Assembly: GCF_003058365.1 (NCBI RefSeq)
Contig: NZ_CP028858.1
Coordinates: 2,468,836 to 2,532,835, forward strand
DNA length: 64,000 nt
Reading direction: 5' to 3'
Source: Halococcoides cellulosivorans
Lineage (GTDB): Archaea; Halobacteriota; Halobacteria; Halobacteriales; Haloarculaceae
The notes below the pieces were generated by a model. It saw only the letters and a list, made by a program, of their open reading frames with translations, made no database searches and was not told where the DNA came from. This document shows, one piece after another, positions 42,723-51,264 of the stretch. Numbering within the stretch: position 1 is the first letter of the stretch; the number at the start of each line of letters is the position of its first letter. The position numbers and the translations under genes are program-made.

Positions 42723-44144
42723 ATGTGCGTCCTGACCGCGACTGGAACCAGTCATCATAGATCGGTATTGCTATTGTCCAAACCAACACAATTCGATTCT
42801 GTGACCGAGTACCGGGTCTATCTCAGCCGCCTCCATACCCCGGCATGGGAACGGACATTCGACGGGCAGATCAAGCAGGTCATCGAGCACGAAGGTCGGT
42901 TGCTCGTGCGATTCTCGACGGGGGTTCGAAAAAACGTGGTCGCGCTGGACCCCAGTACCGGCGAGTTGGAGTGGACTGTCTCAGAGAGTGTCCGACCGAC
43001 GATGAAGAACCCTGGATTTGGATGGTGTACCATCCTCGGCGACACTCTCTGGGGCGAGACAGCAAGGGCCACGTCCCGATACCGGATTGACCCCGACGAT
43101 GGGCACGTCCAGGAGGAGGGCATCTCCGGCTATACTGTCCCGGCGGCAGAGGGCAGTCTCGAGACAGACAGTCGCGTCTACCAGGTCCGCTCCGACGGCG
43201 ACGTGGCGATCGCCCTCGTCGACGGCAGCGACGGCAAGCGATTGCTCGGCGTCACTCCTGACGGGAAGCTAGCCTGGGAAAACACGGGCGAAGACGGTGA
43301 GTTCTCGACGATTCGATCCGGGCCCGAACGCGTGACCGCGTTGGTGGACGATCAAGAGATCTGGCACACTGTCGACCCAGAGACCGGTGAGCTGCGTCCT
43401 GCCCGCCCACAACTGGCCGGCAACGAGATTGCAATGCCGAACGGTCGTCGGATCGATCGGTTCGACAGTGTCGAACGCCTCGATCGGCACGCGAAGACGG
43501 TAGTGGAACTCAAAGAGCACAGATCACGGGCCCCCTACCGGTTTGTCGATCGCGACACGAAGGCGACCCTGGTCTGGGTGGGCGATTCGGACGACCAGCG
43601 CCTCGTCTGCCTCGACCAGGATGGATCGAGGCGATGGACTCGGTCGACTCGAGCAGGCGAAGGTCGCTTCGTCACGTTCCGATCGATGGGTGACCGGCCA
43701 ACCCTTCGAACGGACGACGGCCGCTGGTTCGATCTTAACCTTGAGACTGGTGACGTGTCGCTGGCCTGCGGGACCAGTGGCCTCCCGTTGCCAGGGGAGG
43801 CACGATCAGCCCCGCTCGACGTGCAGACGGCGTTTCAGATCGACGATGTCGTGGTGGTGCGGTTCGACGTGGAGACCGACCGATCGGTCCCAATCGCCGA
43901 GCTTGAGGCATTCGAAACAGTCCAGCCACCGCTCGACCACGCCCCGCAGTTCGGCGAAATCACCGAAGAGCGACCGGTGATCGGTGTCGGCCTCGACGGA
44001 TTGCTCCGCTGGCACCTGGAAGGCGTGGGAATTGCGTTTCCTGGATTCGGGGACGTTCCCGGAGTGAGTACTTGGGTGTGCGACGACTATATGACCTGGA
44101 ATCCGTATACTGGCGAGTGCACTAAAACCGGCTGGCGGCGGTAA
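42723..44144 (+). CDS. PQQ/WD-like beta-propeller protein, copy 2
   Basis: A 473-residue paralogue of copy 1, starting at ATG 42723 so that MCVLTATGTSHHRSVLLLSK aligns with the copy 1 start. Long stretches match nearly exactly, for example EIAMPNGRRIDRFDSV and DVSLACGTSGLPLPGE, at DNA level as well. Divergence is patchy, which suggests gene conversion or recent duplication with selection on some blades. Same predicted cytoplasmic propeller. It follows the hisH fragment and ends the plus-strand block. Confidence 0.75.
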   Translation: MCVLTATGTSHHRSVLLLSKPTQFDSVTEYRVYLSRLHTPAWERTFDGQIKQVIEHEGRLLVRFSTGVRKNVVALDPSTGELEWTVSESVRPTMKNPGFGWCTILGDTLWGETARATSRYRIDPDDGHVQEEGISGYTVPAAEGSLETDSRVYQVRSDGDVAIALVDGSDGKRLLGVTPDGKLAWENTGEDGEFSTIRSGPERVTALVDDQEIWHTVDPETGELRPARPQLAGNEIAMPNGRRIDRFDSVERLDRHAKTVVELKEHRSRAPYRFVDRDTKATLVWVGDSDDQRLVCLDQDGSRRWTRSTRAGEGRFVTFRSMGDRPTLRTDDGRWFDLNLETGDVSLACGTSGLPLPGEARSAPLDVQTAFQIDDVVVVRFDVETDRSVPIAELEAFETVQPPLDHAPQFGEITEERPVIGVGLDGLLRWHLEGVGIAFPGFGDVPGVSTWVCDDYMTWNPYTGECTKTGWRR

Positions 44145-44239
44145 GCGACCCTATTTATTTGGTCGTCGGGAAGGCCCGACTAACTCGCGACCGACTTTCT
44201 CCACTGGGATTGTCGTCTAAATCTCGGATATTCGTTTCA

Positions 44240-44282
44240 TTAAACAACAAAACTCGGAACACCTCACAGGATGTTGGTTAAC
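44240..44282. repeat. Inverted repeat, copy d (TTAAACAAC, 24 nt, GTTGGTTAAC)
   Basis: The left arm at 44240-44248 has one mismatch; the right arm is at 44273-44281. It lies 17 bases beyond the stop of the zinc-finger gene at 44299. Confidence 0.75.
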
Positions 44283-44298
44283 TCTCGTTGACCCTCCA

Positions 44299-45174
44299 CT
44301 ACTCGAGGGCGGGGCCGTAGCGAGCTGTGCCACACTCTTGGCACCCCCAGATCGGTTGCCCTGACCACGTCTCGTCTGGGACCGATTCGTAGGCCTTGAA
44401 CCGATGCTCGGTCGCCTGGCCGCAGTTCTGACAGTCGAGGCGCTCAACACTCGGTCGGGACGAACGCTGGCTATCTGATTCATCCTCGCCAGCAGCGTCG
44501 GTCAGTGCCATCGCTGGGACCAGCCAGACCGCGTGGTCGGCGTCGTCGAGGACCTCACTGAGGCGAGACTCATCGTGGATCTCGTGTCCACACTCGTCGT
44601 AGAACTGCGTCGGGGCCTGCCGGTCGGTCGCCGACGTGCCGCGCCCAGCCCATCCTGTTGGATCACGGGCGGCTGAGAGCAGCTGCTCACCCGCTGGTGA
44701 GTTAACGTGGACTGCGTCGGGGAGGGATGGCCATCGATCGGTCAGCTGCGGTGCAGGCGCCTCCTCGAGGTCGTAGATGAGCGTAAAGTCGTCGGCCGAC
44801 TCCGTTCCCGTGGCGGTGTAGAGTTTCGTGGCGGCCCTGCCCTTCGCGACAGCGCCGTAGAACGTGGTCGAATCGACGACCATGTGGACGATCCCGAGCA
44901 ACGTCGTCGCCGTCTCGTCCGTACTGACGGCTTCGTTGCCGAGGTGGTTGCTGAGGCAGCACCGGCACTTTGTCTGGCCAACTGGGATCGAAGCCCCACA
45001 GGACTGGCATTCCGCTTCGGCATCCGACGAGACGTCGGGATAGCCCCCTGTGCTCGTTGCGACGCGTTGCCGCTGGGGGTCGCCATCACAGCCGTCTTCG
45101 AGAGTGTCGTCTGGAATGTGGGATACCTCGCCGGTTGGCCGTAGTTCCTCGAAGTCAGTATATCGGTTGTGCAT
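44299..45174 (-). CDS. Double zinc-finger protein, haloarchaeal plasmid family
   Basis: A 291-residue protein. An early zinc ribbon (CQSCGASIPVGQTKCRCC, about 56-73) and a late one (CQNCGQ with CQECGT, about 250-283) flank a central domain of mixed strands and helices. That domain includes TTLLGIVHMVVDSTTFYGAV and LYTATGTESADDFTLIYDL. I recall related haloarchaeal genes carrying the unhelpful name biosurfactant protein, with no evidence behind it. The domain order suggests nucleic-acid binding. It forms its own unit, with copy d of the inverted repeat right after its stop. Confidence 0.65.
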   Translation of the reverse strand: MHNRYTDFEELRPTGEVSHIPDDTLEDGCDGDPQRQRVATSTGGYPDVSSDAEAECQSCGASIPVGQTKCRCCLSNHLGNEAVSTDETATTLLGIVHMVVDSTTFYGAVAKGRAATKLYTATGTESADDFTLIYDLEEAPAPQLTDRWPSLPDAVHVNSPAGEQLLSAARDPTGWAGRGTSATDRQAPTQFYDECGHEIHDESRLSEVLDDADHAVWLVPAMALTDAAGEDESDSQRSSRPSVERLDCQNCGQATEHRFKAYESVPDETWSGQPIWGCQECGTARYGPALE

Positions 45175-45310
45175 CGGTTGACTCGTAGTTTCTTCCGGTA
45201 TCGTATTTCAATGTCTGGGGTGCCTCAATCGCGATAGTCTCTTGACTATACGAGAGGGTACAAACATATATGAGAGCCAGGCGCGAACACTCGTGATAGA
45301 GGTGACCAGT

Positions 45311-45862
45311 ATGTCCGAGTCTCCGGGAGATGGCGTCCAATCGTGGGCTGAGTCGATGAATGCCCGCGAACGTATTCGGTCGGTCGCGGAGACGCTTCGC
45401 GAACCCCGCTCAGTCAACTGGATTAGCGAGCAGGCCGACGCCGCATGGGGCACGACCAGCGAGGAACTTCAGGCGCTCGTCGAGCAGGGGCAGCTGCGCC
45501 GCGTTGAGGACGGGGAGACGACGCGCTATCGGCCGGACTTCACGCGACTGCTCTTCGAGGAAATCCGCACGCTCATCGAGGAGAACACGCGCGAGGAGCT
45601 TCGGAACGAATTGGCCGCGATCACCGAGGAGATTGAGGAGTGGCAGGCCACCTACGACGTCGAGACGTGGGAGGATCTCGAACAGTCGCTTGCCGACGGC
45701 GATCTCGGAAGTGAAGAACTCCGCGAACGGCGCGACGTTATCGCGTTCTGGCGCGAGAACGAGGAGGATCGTCGCCTCATCAAACACGCATTGGAACTCT
45801 ATTCAGATGTCATAGCTGCTCGCGAGGAAATGACCGATGTGGCTGACCGCGCCACGAGCTAA
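45311..45862 (+). CDS. HTH antitoxin-like protein (DUF7342-like), pair 1
   Basis: The 183-residue protein starts at ATG 45311 (MSESPGDGVQSWAESM). A helix-turn-helix (about 30-75, with SVNWISEQADAAWGTTSEEL and a wing) precedes a long coiled coil (EEIRTLIEENTREELRNELA). It is followed 17 bases later by a TumE-like gene. The same two-gene order, with related proteins, occurs at 49851-50850. This repetition supports a toxin-antitoxin reading in which this is the DNA-binding antitoxin. Confidence 0.75.
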   Translation: MSESPGDGVQSWAESMNARERIRSVAETLREPRSVNWISEQADAAWGTTSEELQALVEQGQLRRVEDGETTRYRPDFTRLLFEEIRTLIEENTREELRNELAAITEEIEEWQATYDVETWEDLEQSLADGDLGSEELRERRDVIAFWRENEEDRRLIKHALELYSDVIAAREEMTDVADRATS

Positions 45863-45879
45863 CCCCTCATTCCAACAGT

Positions 45880-46368
45880 ATGATCTTCCTTGCCGGTCGC
45901 GATCGATATACACAGCGAACCCTCCTCCGAGATGTTCCTGACCGATTGACGAGGGAGGCTGGGTGTGAAACCGTGCGGTATCGACCGTCTCGACGACGGC
46001 CGCGATACGTCATCGTGGATGTCGATCCGACACTGTTCCTGAGCAACTCCTACGACGTGGAGAACGCACGACTGGAGATTCGCTTCTGGTACCCAGCTGG
46101 CGTCGACCGTGAATACTACCGTATCAACTGGGTCGAACCGAACCGGAACCTGATGCTTGGCTTCCACCAGGACGGCGATCATCCGGACCTTGGGCCCTGT
46201 CACATCCAACTCAATCACGAAGACACGCCCGTCGATCGGCATGGTGCGACGTTTCTTGACGCACACCCGCTTTCCGTCCTTGATGACCGACTCCAGCAGC
46301 TCCCGTCGGCGGTAGAGGCGATGCGCTGGAAGAATGGGACCCCTTCGCTTCCAACCTGGCCGGTCTAG
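45880..46368 (+). CDS. TumE-like toxin candidate, pair 1
   Basis: The 162-residue protein has a beta-rich core with ARLEIRFWYPAGVDREYYRI and later CHIQLNHEDTP followed by His-containing strands. It resembles the TumE/DUF6516 toxin family, which pairs with HTH antitoxins. The similarity is by pattern: an R-E-I-R-W-type strand, a Y-x-Y or I-x-Y strand, then an H-rich turn. Its stop overlaps the TFB gene end on the other strand by four bases. Activity is unknown. Confidence 0.6.
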   Translation: MIFLAGRDRYTQRTLLRDVPDRLTREAGCETVRYRPSRRRPRYVIVDVDPTLFLSNSYDVENARLEIRFWYPAGVDREYYRINWVEPNRNLMLGFHQDGDHPDLGPCHIQLNHEDTPVDRHGATFLDAHPLSVLDDRLQQLPSAVEAMRWKNGTPSLPTWPV

Positions 46369-47291
46369 TCAGCTCGTTCAGCGATCGTCTCCTGATGCGC
46401 TCGGATGGTCGCCGTCGAGATGTTGGCGGCGTCTGCGGCCTCGGCTTGCGTCAGCCCGTGGCCCTGCTCGAGACCGGCTGTGTAGAGGCAGGCCGCTGCG
46501 AACCCGGCCGGATGGACGCCTGTCGTGGCTCCCAGTTCTTCAGCCCGCTCCGCGAGTCCCCGCGCCCGCTGGTGGATCGCATCGGGACAATTGAGGTCTG
46601 AGGCCAGTCGGGGTACGTACATACTGGGGACGACGGGTTCGGCAGGGAGGCCCAGTTCTTTGTTCAGCATGTTGTAGGCATTCGTGACTCGCGACGCCGC
46701 GACACGGGCCATCTCTGTGACCTCGCCTCGCAATCGCGAGAGGCCATTGCACCGGCAGGCTCCGTATACGCTGGCGGCGGCGATGGCCTCGATAGATCGG
46801 CCACAAAGCAGATTCTCGTTCTGAGCACTCCGGAAGAGCTGGCACGACTGGTCACGAATAGTTTCGGACAGCTCAAGGGCGCTCACGATCCGGCGGACCT
46901 CTCCGAGCCCGTGTGCGAGGTTCCGCTCGGCCTTCGACTGAAACCGTCCCCGGCTGTGCTCGCGTTTCATTCGGGCGACTTGGCGGCGTTTCCGCCCGGA
47001 GAGTGTGTTCCCCTTTGCGTCGGTACCGCGACCGATTTCGGTCGAGAGGCCCCGGTCGTGCCGAGCGGCCGTCAGCGGTGCCCCCGTTCGTTCGCAGTCC
47101 TCCTCGTCGTATGCCCGCCACTCCGGCCCGTGGTCGATACGCTGGTCCTGGATGACCAGGCCGCAGTCTTCGCAGAGTGTTTCGATCGCGTTGGTGCTGA
47201 CCCGACCGTCGCATTCGGGACAGTGGTTTGCACTCGAGTCCGTTCGAATGTCCTCGTCGAAGCCAGTGTCGTAGATGTCTCTCGTTGCCAT
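46365..47291 (-). CDS. tfb: Transcription factor B (TFB) paralogue
   Basis: The 308-residue protein starts at ATG 47291 (MATRDIYDTGFDEDI). An N-terminal zinc ribbon (CPECDG at about 24 and CEDCGLVI at about 40) precedes the B-finger region and two cyclin repeats with GRSIEAIAAASVYGACR and VHPAGFAAACLYTA. This is the archaeal TFIIB homologue that recruits RNA polymerase to TATA/BRE. Haloarchaea have many TFBs, and plasmid copies can redirect transcription to the element's own genes. It is intact and of normal length. Confidence 0.93.
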   Translation of the reverse strand: MATRDIYDTGFDEDIRTDSSANHCPECDGRVSTNAIETLCEDCGLVIQDQRIDHGPEWRAYDEEDCERTGAPLTAARHDRGLSTEIGRGTDAKGNTLSGRKRRQVARMKREHSRGRFQSKAERNLAHGLGEVRRIVSALELSETIRDQSCQLFRSAQNENLLCGRSIEAIAAASVYGACRCNGLSRLRGEVTEMARVAASRVTNAYNMLNKELGLPAEPVVPSMYVPRLASDLNCPDAIHQRARGLAERAEELGATTGVHPAGFAAACLYTAGLEQGHGLTQAEAADAANISTATIRAHQETIAERAD

Positions 47292-47519
47292 GATTCTCAC
47301 GAGGGGGGACCACGGCGATCGCAGCTCTCGGACGCCCCTCACTCATTGAGGGGTCAATAGACTCCCAGCGGTGGGGAGTCGGCGTACTGCTGTGCTGTGG
47401 CGAAAGCCCGGCTGTGAACGGAGTGAACAGCCCGGAACGTGGAGGAGGGTGGGGTGGGGGGTAGTGGGTGAACGGGCTTCAATGCCAGTGGCATGCTTGG
47501 TCCACGGCCGGCACCGACG

Positions 47520-47819
47520 CTACGGTTGCCGATGAATGGACACATCACCGAGCGATCCCGTCCACCTGCACTGGGCACATGTCTTCTCGTCCCGACCGTC
47601 GGTGTCCTGGCTGACCAGCGTCGACGCACCGCAGTTCGGACAGCGTTCCGAGTGACACTGCGACCAGGTGCACGACTGGCAGGCGAGCCCCGAGGTGATC
47701 TCGTACAGTCCCCCGTGGTGGAGCATCGGTTCGTAGGCCAGTGCGTCCTCGGTGCACTCGGGACAGCTGTCTGTCTCTGACACCACTTCCGTCGCCGATA
47801 TTGCGACTGTTGTCTGCAT
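47520..47819 (-). CDS. Zinc-ribbon protein with three CxxC pairs
   Basis: The 99-residue protein starts at ATG 47819 (MQTTVAISATEVVSETD). It contains CPECTE, CQSCTWSQC, CPNCGA and CAQCRW, enough for two zinc sites. No other domain is seen. A GC hairpin leader of the shared type lies 16 bases upstream. Probably a nucleic-acid or protein adaptor; the family is unknown to me. The region between it and the TFB stop side (47292-47519) has short GC palindromes but no gene. Confidence 0.7.
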   Translation of the reverse strand: MQTTVAISATEVVSETDSCPECTEDALAYEPMLHHGGLYEITSGLACQSCTWSQCHSERCPNCGASTLVSQDTDGRDEKTCAQCRWTGSLGDVSIHRQP

Positions 47820-47835
47820 TCCTGATTCCTCGCTG

Positions 47836-47860
47836 CCGCGCCCCTCTTGGGCGCCGATAA
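47836..47860 (-). promoter_or_regulatory. GC hairpin leader (T-run weak)
   Basis: Minus strand: TTTATCGGCGCCCAAGAGGG then GCGCGGC, 16 bases before ATG 47819. Same layout as the other leaders with a shorter T-run. Confidence 0.5.
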
Positions 47861-48033
47861 ACTCTGCCGATCGAATCGCCTGTGGTTCCGATCGTGATCC
47901 CTGCTCCTGGACCGCTGGGTTGAGGTCGTGGCTGCGCGCGCAGCGACCGCAGGGAGCGAGCACGGAGCGGAGGGTGGGGTGGTGGGGTTTGGGTCGGTCC
48001 GGCAAATAAAAAATAACTGGCTGAGCCAGCTGG

Positions 48034-48900
48034 CTATACTGTCCACCACTGACCGCGCTCTGGGAACCAGATCTGCGACCACCCGGTCAGCGCGATTGAG
48101 CACCGACCTTTGTACCAGTTCTTGGCTGCTCCCCGGAACTGGACCGTTTCGCCTTCTTGCACGACCGGCTGGTTGCTCTTGGTCCAGACGGTGAACTTGA
48201 TTTTCTCGCTTTCGTCTTCGATGAGCCCGACTTGTTGGATGCTTGGTGAGGATGGCTCCCAGAGTGTCTCGATGGTCCCTTCGACGGTTACCTCACCGAC
48301 CGGGACGTTCGGCACATCTGCAATGGGCACGATCGCCCCCGGCGCCGCCTTCAGATCTTCGAGTGTCTCCAGCACCGCCGTCGTGACGTCCTCACCGCGC
48401 TGGACCTTTTCTGCCATCTGTTTCGCGACGACTGCTCTCGACCAGCCACCGTTCACCTTGGCCTTGATCCGCCTCGCCTGCTCGTTCACCGTTGCGAGTT
48501 CGTCCTGTGATAGTTTCTCTCGGGGATCCGTCCGTTTCACTGCCTCGTGCTCTTCACGGCGACACTGCTCGCTGACGACCGCCCGCGTGCGCTCTTCCCG
48601 TCCCTCCTGCGTTCCCAGCTCGGCCTGGGCACTGATGTGTTCCAGTTCGGCTTCCCGTGCTCGAATGCATTCCTCCTGTTCGAGGGTGACTCCGTATATC
48701 CGATCCTCGCTCGTGTCTGCGATCCCGTCCGGGTGGTTTGCATCCACCTTTGCCTGTATCTCCTGCTCGACTGTCGCCTCGAACTCCGGCGTCTCGTCGA
48801 CGACCGGGAAGCCCTCTTCATCGACCGCCCGACCGCCCGCTGTCTCGAATGCCTGTTCATCGACCGAAACAACTTTTCCACTAGCGTTGTTAATTGACAT
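48034..48900 (-). CDS. RPA-like OB-fold ssDNA-binding protein
   Basis: A 288-residue protein. The C-terminal 110 residues form an OB fold: GEVTVEGTIETLWEPSSPSI, QQVGLIEDESEKIKFTVWTK and VQEGETVQFRGAAKNWYKGR match RPA-type single-strand binding domains. The N-terminal half is helical and charged, with a long Glu/Arg-rich coiled coil. Haloarchaeal megaplasmids often encode such RPA-like proteins. It probably protects or marshals single-stranded DNA during transfer or replication, in line with the primase genes further right. Confidence 0.8.
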   Translation of the reverse strand: MSINNASGKVVSVDEQAFETAGGRAVDEEGFPVVDETPEFEATVEQEIQAKVDANHPDGIADTSEDRIYGVTLEQEECIRAREAELEHISAQAELGTQEGREERTRAVVSEQCRREEHEAVKRTDPREKLSQDELATVNEQARRIKAKVNGGWSRAVVAKQMAEKVQRGEDVTTAVLETLEDLKAAPGAIVPIADVPNVPVGEVTVEGTIETLWEPSSPSIQQVGLIEDESEKIKFTVWTKSNQPVVQEGETVQFRGAAKNWYKGRCSIALTGWSQIWFPERGQWWTV

Positions 48901-49711
48901 TGGTATCTCACCTGGGTACCACTAAAGGCGCTCAGCGCCCGACACCGCGATGCTCCTACATCGCGGTTTTCCGATAACGACGACTGACAGACCCATCTGT
49001 GCGCTCTCGCTCGCGCCTTCGCGAGCGCCCTCTGGGCGCGAGCGAGAGCGCGCCTCAGGGAGCTACCCAACCAGAACCGCGCGCCGTCCTGCCGAGCGGT
49101 GCGTGGCCGACCGTCGGGAGGCCACGGGCTAGCGAGCGGGGAGTTCTACGACCCGCGAGCAGCGAGGCAGGGCTTGGAAGACGAACGGAGTGAGTCTTCC
49201 AGTGAACCGCCCGGAGCGAGCGTCCAGCGGAGTAAGCGTGAGGGGTGAGCAGCGACAGCGCGCAACCCCTCGCGCTTACCCGCTGGCGTCGAGGGCACAT
49301 TCATTTTAGCCCGGAACGGGCGCGGGCGGTGCGGAGAGCGCCCGCATGCCCGGAATGGTCGGTCGCGAGCGAAGCGAGCCGCGACCAGTCGGGAGCGGCT
49401 CGATGCGAACGGCGAACGCAGTGAGCCGTGAGTAAGCGGAGGGCGGCAGCGGCGAGCGGGGCGGGCCGGTACGTACACCTGGCCAGCCGTTTTCTCGCTC
49501 AGTGGGTCATCTCCCACCTGGTCGGACTCAGAAAGGGCGCGGCCGCCTCGGCCATCGGGAGACGCCGTCTCCCGAGCACACGGCGCGTCGCGCCGTGAGC
49601 GTCCCCCGACTCCGTCAAGCACCGCAGGCACGAGGCGCGCAGCGGCGGTCGCGGGATGCCGAGCGGCCGCGGGCTTTCGGGTGTGGTCGCCTCCCGAAAT
49701 GCAGGACTCCG
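48901..49711. other. GC-rich non-coding stretch with palindromes
   Basis: About 800 bases without a convincing gene. A perfect 17-base inverted repeat (GCGCTCTCGCTCGCGCC at 49001-49017 and its complement at 49035-49051) dominates. Shorter ones follow, such as GGAAGAC/GTCTTCC near 49175-49200. Words such as GCGAGCG and GGAGTGAG recur on both strands. It may be transcriptional punctuation, a structured RNA or decayed sequence. Confidence 0.5.
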
Positions 49712-49810
49712 TCAGTTATCTCCGGTCATCAGGTCCTCGATGAACCGGAAGATGATCGTGAGACTGCGGACCGCGTCAGCAACGTCATCGTGGGTGAGGA
49801 CGAGAGTACC
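49712..49810 (-). pseudogene. Possible C-terminal gene fragment
   Basis: Minus-strand frame ending TLVLTHDDVADAVRSLTII then FRFIEDLMTGDN before a stop. It looks like the last helix pair of a haloarchaeal protein but has no start. It may be the remainder of a gene whose front part was replaced by the TumE-like pair. Confidence 0.3.
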
Positions 49811-49850
49811 GGTACGTGATACCGACGGGAGATAGGGTCGCCGCCGTCCG

Positions 49851-50288
49851 CTACTCCTTCCAAAATGCCTCAATCCGTTCGTCGAGCCGATCGAGAACGG
49901 TACCGAGTACACCTCGCCACTCGTTTGGAAAGTCTTCGTCCTGGCCTGGTGTCGGTGCATCCGGGGGCGGGTGGAAGTGCTCACGGGTATTGTGATCGTT
50001 GGGGTGGCGGTCCCAGCGGCATTCCCACGAATTCCCGGTCTGGTATTGCTCGGCGTAGTGGATGCTGAAATCGTCAGTCTCGAACCAGCGAATCCGAAGG
50101 TACGCTCGCGTGACTCCGCTCGGGAAGTACCCCAGATCGTAGTCGGCAACGACAGCGTTCGGTGCAGACACAGGGCGTGCGTGGACCTTGTCGAAGCGAG
50201 CGCTTCGGTCGAGATGTCCGGCAATCCGGTCGAGGAGTTCAGCATCGATAGGACCCGTACTGGGCGGGTCAGCTGAATTGTCAGGCAT
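49851..50288 (-). CDS. TumE-like toxin candidate, pair 2
   Basis: The 145-residue protein has ADYDLGYFPSGVTRAYLRIR and FSIHYAEQYQTG followed by WECRWDRHPNDHNT and HFHPPP. This order (R-I-R-W strand, I-H-Y strand, then W-D-x-H-P with a His-rich turn) is the TumE/DUF6516 pattern. Its start overlaps the stop of the HTH gene by eight bases, so the pair is translated together. It is the closer TumE match of the two in this window. Target unknown. Confidence 0.7.
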   Translation of the reverse strand: MPDNSADPPSTGPIDAELLDRIAGHLDRSARFDKVHARPVSAPNAVVADYDLGYFPSGVTRAYLRIRWFETDDFSIHYAEQYQTGNSWECRWDRHPNDHNTREHFHPPPDAPTPGQDEDFPNEWRGVLGTVLDRLDERIEAFWKE

Positions 50289-50850
50289 CGATCGGGCCGG
50301 GTTTGCTACTGGCTGCTAAGTCATCGCGTCGTGCCGCGTCGAGGAGCGTTGCTCTACGTTCGAGCGTTTCCCACTCGGAGAGTGCCTCCCACGCGTCTTC
50401 GGTTGACATGTCACGACTGGCTTCCACCAGCGAGACATCGTTGGGAGCGTCTGCATCGAACTGGGCTCTGTAGTCTTCGATTTGATCAAGGGCGTCTGAG
50501 AGCGCATTGACGATCTCTTGGTCAGTGTATTCGTCGCGGATATGGTTGATGCGTCGCCACTGAAAGTACGTATTGTTACGCTCGTATCGAACGGGGCGGC
50601 CGTCGTGACGGTGAACGATCCCCATCTCGGTGAACCATTCGAGGTAGTCGCGGGCGGTCTCAGTATCACAGTCAACGAGGTCTGCGATGTCAGAGACCTT
50701 CGTGGGAGTTCGCAGTTCGATGATGATGTCGAGGAGTCGCTCCCGAATGGGGCCGTCCGTGAGTAGTGACTCGAGTGATTCGAGTTCGTTGAGGTCGGGC
50801 GGCGATTCGTCACCAGCGTACGCATCGTCGGGGATGTCGGTGATATCCAT
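50281..50850 (-). CDS. HTH antitoxin-like protein (DUF7342-like), pair 2
   Basis: A 189-residue protein. A winged helix at about 30-95 (RERLLDIIIELRTPTKVSDI, ADLVDCDTETARDYLEWFTE) is followed by a helical C-terminal half. It resembles the HTH protein of pair 1 at 45311-45862 in order and size. As the first gene of a coupled pair with a TumE-like protein, it is the probable antitoxin and operon repressor. Confidence 0.75.
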   Translation of the reverse strand: MDITDIPDDAYAGDESPPDLNELESLESLLTDGPIRERLLDIIIELRTPTKVSDIADLVDCDTETARDYLEWFTEMGIVHRHDGRPVRYERNNTYFQWRRINHIRDEYTDQEIVNALSDALDQIEDYRAQFDADAPNDVSLVEASRDMSTEDAWEALSEWETLERRATLLDAARRDDLAASSKPGPIDA

Positions 50851-50910
50851 TCGTGAATCCTCTTACTAGGGGTTACTGCTTGAAGCGATGTATATCTATC
50901 GCATACTGAA

Positions 50911-51264
50911 TTATTTCTGTTCGAATCGCGGTCGCATTCGTCTTTCGCTAAGACTGCTGCTGAAATCGAACGATGAGAAGAGCTGGAAATGAGATATTCC
51001 GGTTACCTCGGAGTCGCGCAACGGACCGTCGAGATGTCCGACCTCAACGCGGAACCGCGTCAGCGCCGCGAGCGCGTCGACGACGAGGCCACAGCCGTCG
51101 CAGGCGTAGAGGTTGCACTCGTCGGGGTCCGACCGCGTCTGGATGGCGCAGTCGACACAGATCGGGTGGCTGACTCGCTCGTCTTGTCTCCAGGTATGCG
51201 CCACGCCAGTCTCGGTGCCGGGCGGGGCGTCGCAAAAAGCACAGCCGACGAGTGTTTGTTGCAT
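50911..51264 (-). CDS. Zinc-finger protein, coupled to the upstream gene
   Basis: The 117-residue protein starts at ATG 51264, overlapping the upstream stop (ATGA). The zinc-binding pairs are CAFCDA at about 8-11, CVDC at about 36-39 and CDGC at about 54-57. The last 40 residues (FQLFSSFDFSSSLSERRM) look unlike the rest and may reflect an altered 3' end. Function unknown. It forms a two-gene unit with the 94-residue gene before it. Confidence 0.65.
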   Translation of the reverse strand: MQQTLVGCAFCDAPPGTETGVAHTWRQDERVSHPICVDCAIQTRSDPDECNLYACDGCGLVVDALAALTRFRVEVGHLDGPLRDSEVTGISHFQLFSSFDFSSSLSERRMRPRFEQK

